Below, one piece after another: positions 23,367 to 24,413 of a DNA stretch of 24,413 nt (position 1 is its first letter; every line of letters begins with the position of its first letter). The position numbers were made by a program, and so were the translations under genes. The notes under the pieces were generated by a model, which was not told where the DNA came from, ran no database searches, and saw only the letters and a list, made by a program, of their open reading frames with translations. The DNA is from Clostridiales bacterium (GTDB lineage: Bacteria > Bacillota > Clostridia > Oscillospirales > CAG-272): NCBI GenBank assembly GCA_004554105.1, contig SFNW01000013.1, positions 1-24,413 on the forward strand. Reading direction: 5' to 3'.

Positions 23367-23588
23367 CGGGCTGGCTCATTCAAAGCCGCCTCCGCTCTAA
23401 CGCAACGGATTGGGGCATCGCCCCGCGATGCCCTGCGAGTCTCGAAACAAAGCTGCCCACCCGAGGTTGGTGCCGTCGCTTGTAAAAGAAATAAATACAT
23501 TACGATAGGTATAGAGCTGTCACAAGCGACAGCTCTGCTTTTATTTATGAGTTTTTCCCACATTTCCTTTATAAATCCGCAATAATCC
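23367..23588 (+). other. non-coding stretch between tRNA-Ser hairpin and HTH promoter
   Basis: I see no supported gene here. The first ~110 bases are GC-rich and the rest turns AT-rich. It contains the hairpin at 23513-23536 and an upstream segment able to compete with it, both listed separately. No second copy of the tRNA 3' end, which would mark an attachment site, lies inside the window. Confidence 0.6.
23513..23545 (+). terminator. terminator-like hairpin upstream of the HTH-Fic cassette
   Basis: The stem AGAGCTGTC (23513-23521) with GACAGCTCT (23528-23536), loop ACAAGC, is followed by GCTTTTATTTA. The weak T-run makes it a moderate terminator. It could isolate the cassette from tRNA-Ser read-through, or attenuate an upstream transcript. 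Confidence 0.6.
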
Positions 23589-23617
23589 TTGATTTCATAC
23601 CTAAAATGTGCTATACT
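23589..23617 (+). promoter_or_regulatory. promoter of the HTH-Fic cassette
   Basis: TTGATT (23589-23594), a 17-base spacer and TATACT (23612-23617) preceded by TGC give an extended -10 promoter about 43 bases before the HTH start codon. Confidence 0.75.
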
Positions 23618-23659
23618 AAACTTGTATAAATATAGCTACCCGAAAGCGAGGATATTTTA

Positions 23660-23848
23660 ATGGATACCAACATCGAGCGCTGGTACTCAATGAAAGAAAT
23701 TTGCGAATACCTCGGTGTCAGCCGTGACACCGTACTTGCTTGGATAGAAAAAAGAAATATGCCCGCCGCAAAAATTGGTCGCCTTTGGAAATTCAAGGTC
23801 AGCGAAGTAGACGCTTGGATGAAATCCGGCGTTGCGGCAGATAAGTAA
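23660..23848 (+). CDS. small helix-turn-helix protein, excisionase (HTH_17) type
   Basis: This 62-aa single-domain DNA-binding protein has the winged MerR-like fold of the excisionase family: WYSMKEICEYLGVSRDTVLAWIEKRNMPAAKIGRLWKFK, where helix 2-turn-recognition helix is residues ~11-30 and the GRLWKFK wing follows, then VSEVDAWM. Proteins of this form often stand first in restriction-modification and other defence loci (as I recall, including the MAD1 protein of methylation-associated defence systems) and in integrated elements, where they regulate the cluster. That role here is inference. GAGGA lies 7 bases before the ATG. It heads a cassette with the next two genes, 11 bases apart. Base composition is AT-richer than the left side of the window. 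Confidence 0.88.
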   Translation: MDTNIERWYSMKEICEYLGVSRDTVLAWIEKRNMPAAKIGRLWKFKVSEVDAWMKSGVAADK

Positions 23849-23859
23849 GGGCACGCATT

Positions 23860-24069
23860 ATGACCGAAGAACGATTAAAGGCTTTTGAAAAAATGCTTTC
23901 CGACATTCTTGCGCAGTATGATTCGGTTACAGAGAAATTGGCGGCGCTCAAGGCTGAAGGCAAAGAGAAAACCGTTACCTATCGCCAGCTTTTTACAAAT
24001 AAACTGCAATATCAAACGATATTGTCTTACTATCGGACTTACGGCCTTTTGGATAATGATAAGAAATAA
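23860..24069 (+). CDS. 69-aa helical protein in the Fic cassette, unrecognised
   Basis: I recall similar small proteins beside Fic or restriction genes but know no named function. It is charged and probably all-helical: an N-terminal heptad-like stretch (ERLKAFEKMLSDILAQYDSVTEKLAALKAEGKEK), then TVTYRQLFTNKLQYQTILSYYRTYGLLD. No signal peptide, membrane segment or DNA-binding motif is seen. Because antitoxins of class I Fic proteins are small helical proteins carrying (S/T)xxxE(G/N), I looked for that motif; the closest is ALKAEG, which has Ala in place of Ser/Thr. It lies 11 bases after the HTH gene and 12 bases before the Fic gene. Confidence 0.75.
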   Translation: MTEERLKAFEKMLSDILAQYDSVTEKLAALKAEGKEKTVTYRQLFTNKLQYQTILSYYRTYGLLDNDKK

Positions 24070-24081
24070 CGGAGGTGCGAA

Positions 24082-24413
24082 ATGGCACTTGAAAATAAAT
24101 TAGGTCTGACAAGCTCTGCCGACCTTGCACGTGAAGAAGAGCGCATCAGCAAGAAAAAGGCTGTTGAACTTTTTGAAAAAGGTATTTTAGATTATCTTCC
24201 CGCCGGCAAGTTTTCTACATTACAAGCAATCCATAAATACCTCTTTGAGGACATTTACGACTTTGCAGGCAAACTCAGAACAGTCAATATTGCAAAAGGC
24301 AATTTCCGCTTTGCCCCCTTAATGTACTTGCAAGCGGCGCTTGATAACATTGACAAAATGCCGCAATCAAACTTTGATGAAATAATCGAAAAGTATGTTG
24401 AGATGAACATTGC
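24082..24413 (+). CDS. Fic-family protein, N-terminal 110 residues (cut by window end)
   Basis: Fic enzymes transfer AMP or other phosphate-containing groups to target proteins. The visible part starts MALENKLGLTSSADLAREEE, then KKAVELFEKGILDYL, LQAIHKYLFEDIYDFAGKLR (residues ~47-66), AKGNFRFAPLMY (the flap that positions the target) and DEIIEKYVEMNI. This strongly resembles the small single-domain NmFic type (class III). The catalytic HPFxxGNGR motif should begin within the next few residues but is outside the window, so activity cannot be judged. No (S/T)xxxE(G/N) inhibitory motif occurs in the visible part, and class III proteins carry it at the C-terminus. GGAGGTG precedes the ATG. Confidence 0.92.
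   Translation, partial: MALENKLGLTSSADLAREEERISKKKAVELFEKGILDYLPAGKFSTLQAIHKYLFEDIYDFAGKLRTVNIAKGNFRFAPLMYLQAALDNIDKMPQSNFDEIIEKYVEMNI

Noticed and set aside
23255..23563. 102-aa minus-strand reading frame ending ERAGFEPACPLRQTDFESAPL across tRNA-Ser
   Set aside because: It is the antisense translation of the tRNA and its terminator, a well-known source of false proteins.
1..24413. CRISPR arrays, insertion sequences or transposases
   Set aside because: No array of regularly spaced repeats, no transposase-like protein and no IS-type terminal repeats were seen on reading both strands.
23660..24413. Calling the right end a confirmed prophage or integrative element
   Set aside because: No integrase, att repeat or structural gene is inside the window. 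The tRNA neighbourhood and composition shift alone do not prove it.

Overview
The window looks like chromosome of a GC-rich, endospore-forming Clostridia member, most likely Oscillospiraceae/Ruminococcaceae-like. The evidence is a complete spoIIAA-spoIIAB-sigF operon, a type A RNase P RNA, an MEP-pathway ispD-ispF pair, a ThiT thiamine transporter under a TPP riboswitch, and consensus SigA-type promoters. Coding sequence is GC-rich: I counted 39 G+C in the 60 bases at 20281-20340. This produces many long antisense shadow ORFs, which I left out. Species-level assignment is inference.

Layout. 1-3038 (minus) is a tightly overlapping cluster: ttcA-like, gpsA, an unrecognised 110-aa protein, ispD and ispF (cut by the window edge). 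3104-3670 (plus) is a leaderless Amidase_3 enzyme that converges on ligA (3667-5661, minus) with overlapping stop codons. 5810-7930 (plus) is a three-gene unit: a DUF3006-like protein, plsY and a class I methyltransferase. It converges on a CapA-like lipoprotein (minus), and the two share a bidirectional terminator. 9388-10912 (plus) is the sigma-F sporulation operon, converging on typA/bipA (minus).

From 13025 everything reads rightward: a gph-like HAD phosphatase; a consensus promoter, TPP riboswitch and terminator ahead of thiT; rnpB with its own promoter overlapping the end of thiT; then a long probable operon of murD, a PLP methionine gamma-lyase-like gene, a lipoprotein, a cysteine desulfurase, a methyltransferase, trkA and trkH. 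A tRNA-Ser(CGA) follows.

Downstream of the tRNA the sequence changes character. It becomes AT-richer (25 G+C in the 60 bases at 24121-24180) and carries an excisionase-type HTH protein, a 69-aa helical protein and the start of a NmFic-like Fic protein, truncated by the window end just before its expected catalytic motif. This is the most accessory-looking part: a candidate defence or toxin cassette, or the start of an integrated element next to a tRNA gene.

Functional themes are isoprenoid precursors (IspD/F), glycerophospholipid synthesis (GpsA, PlsY), cell wall (MurD, amidase), tRNA maturation and modification (RNase P RNA, TtcA-like, cysteine desulfurase), sporulation control and potassium uptake. 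Apart from the Fic cassette, these are core genes. The interest elsewhere lies in regulatory architecture, such as promoter elements embedded in codons, 5'-end hairpins and a tRNA terminator that includes the CCA end.
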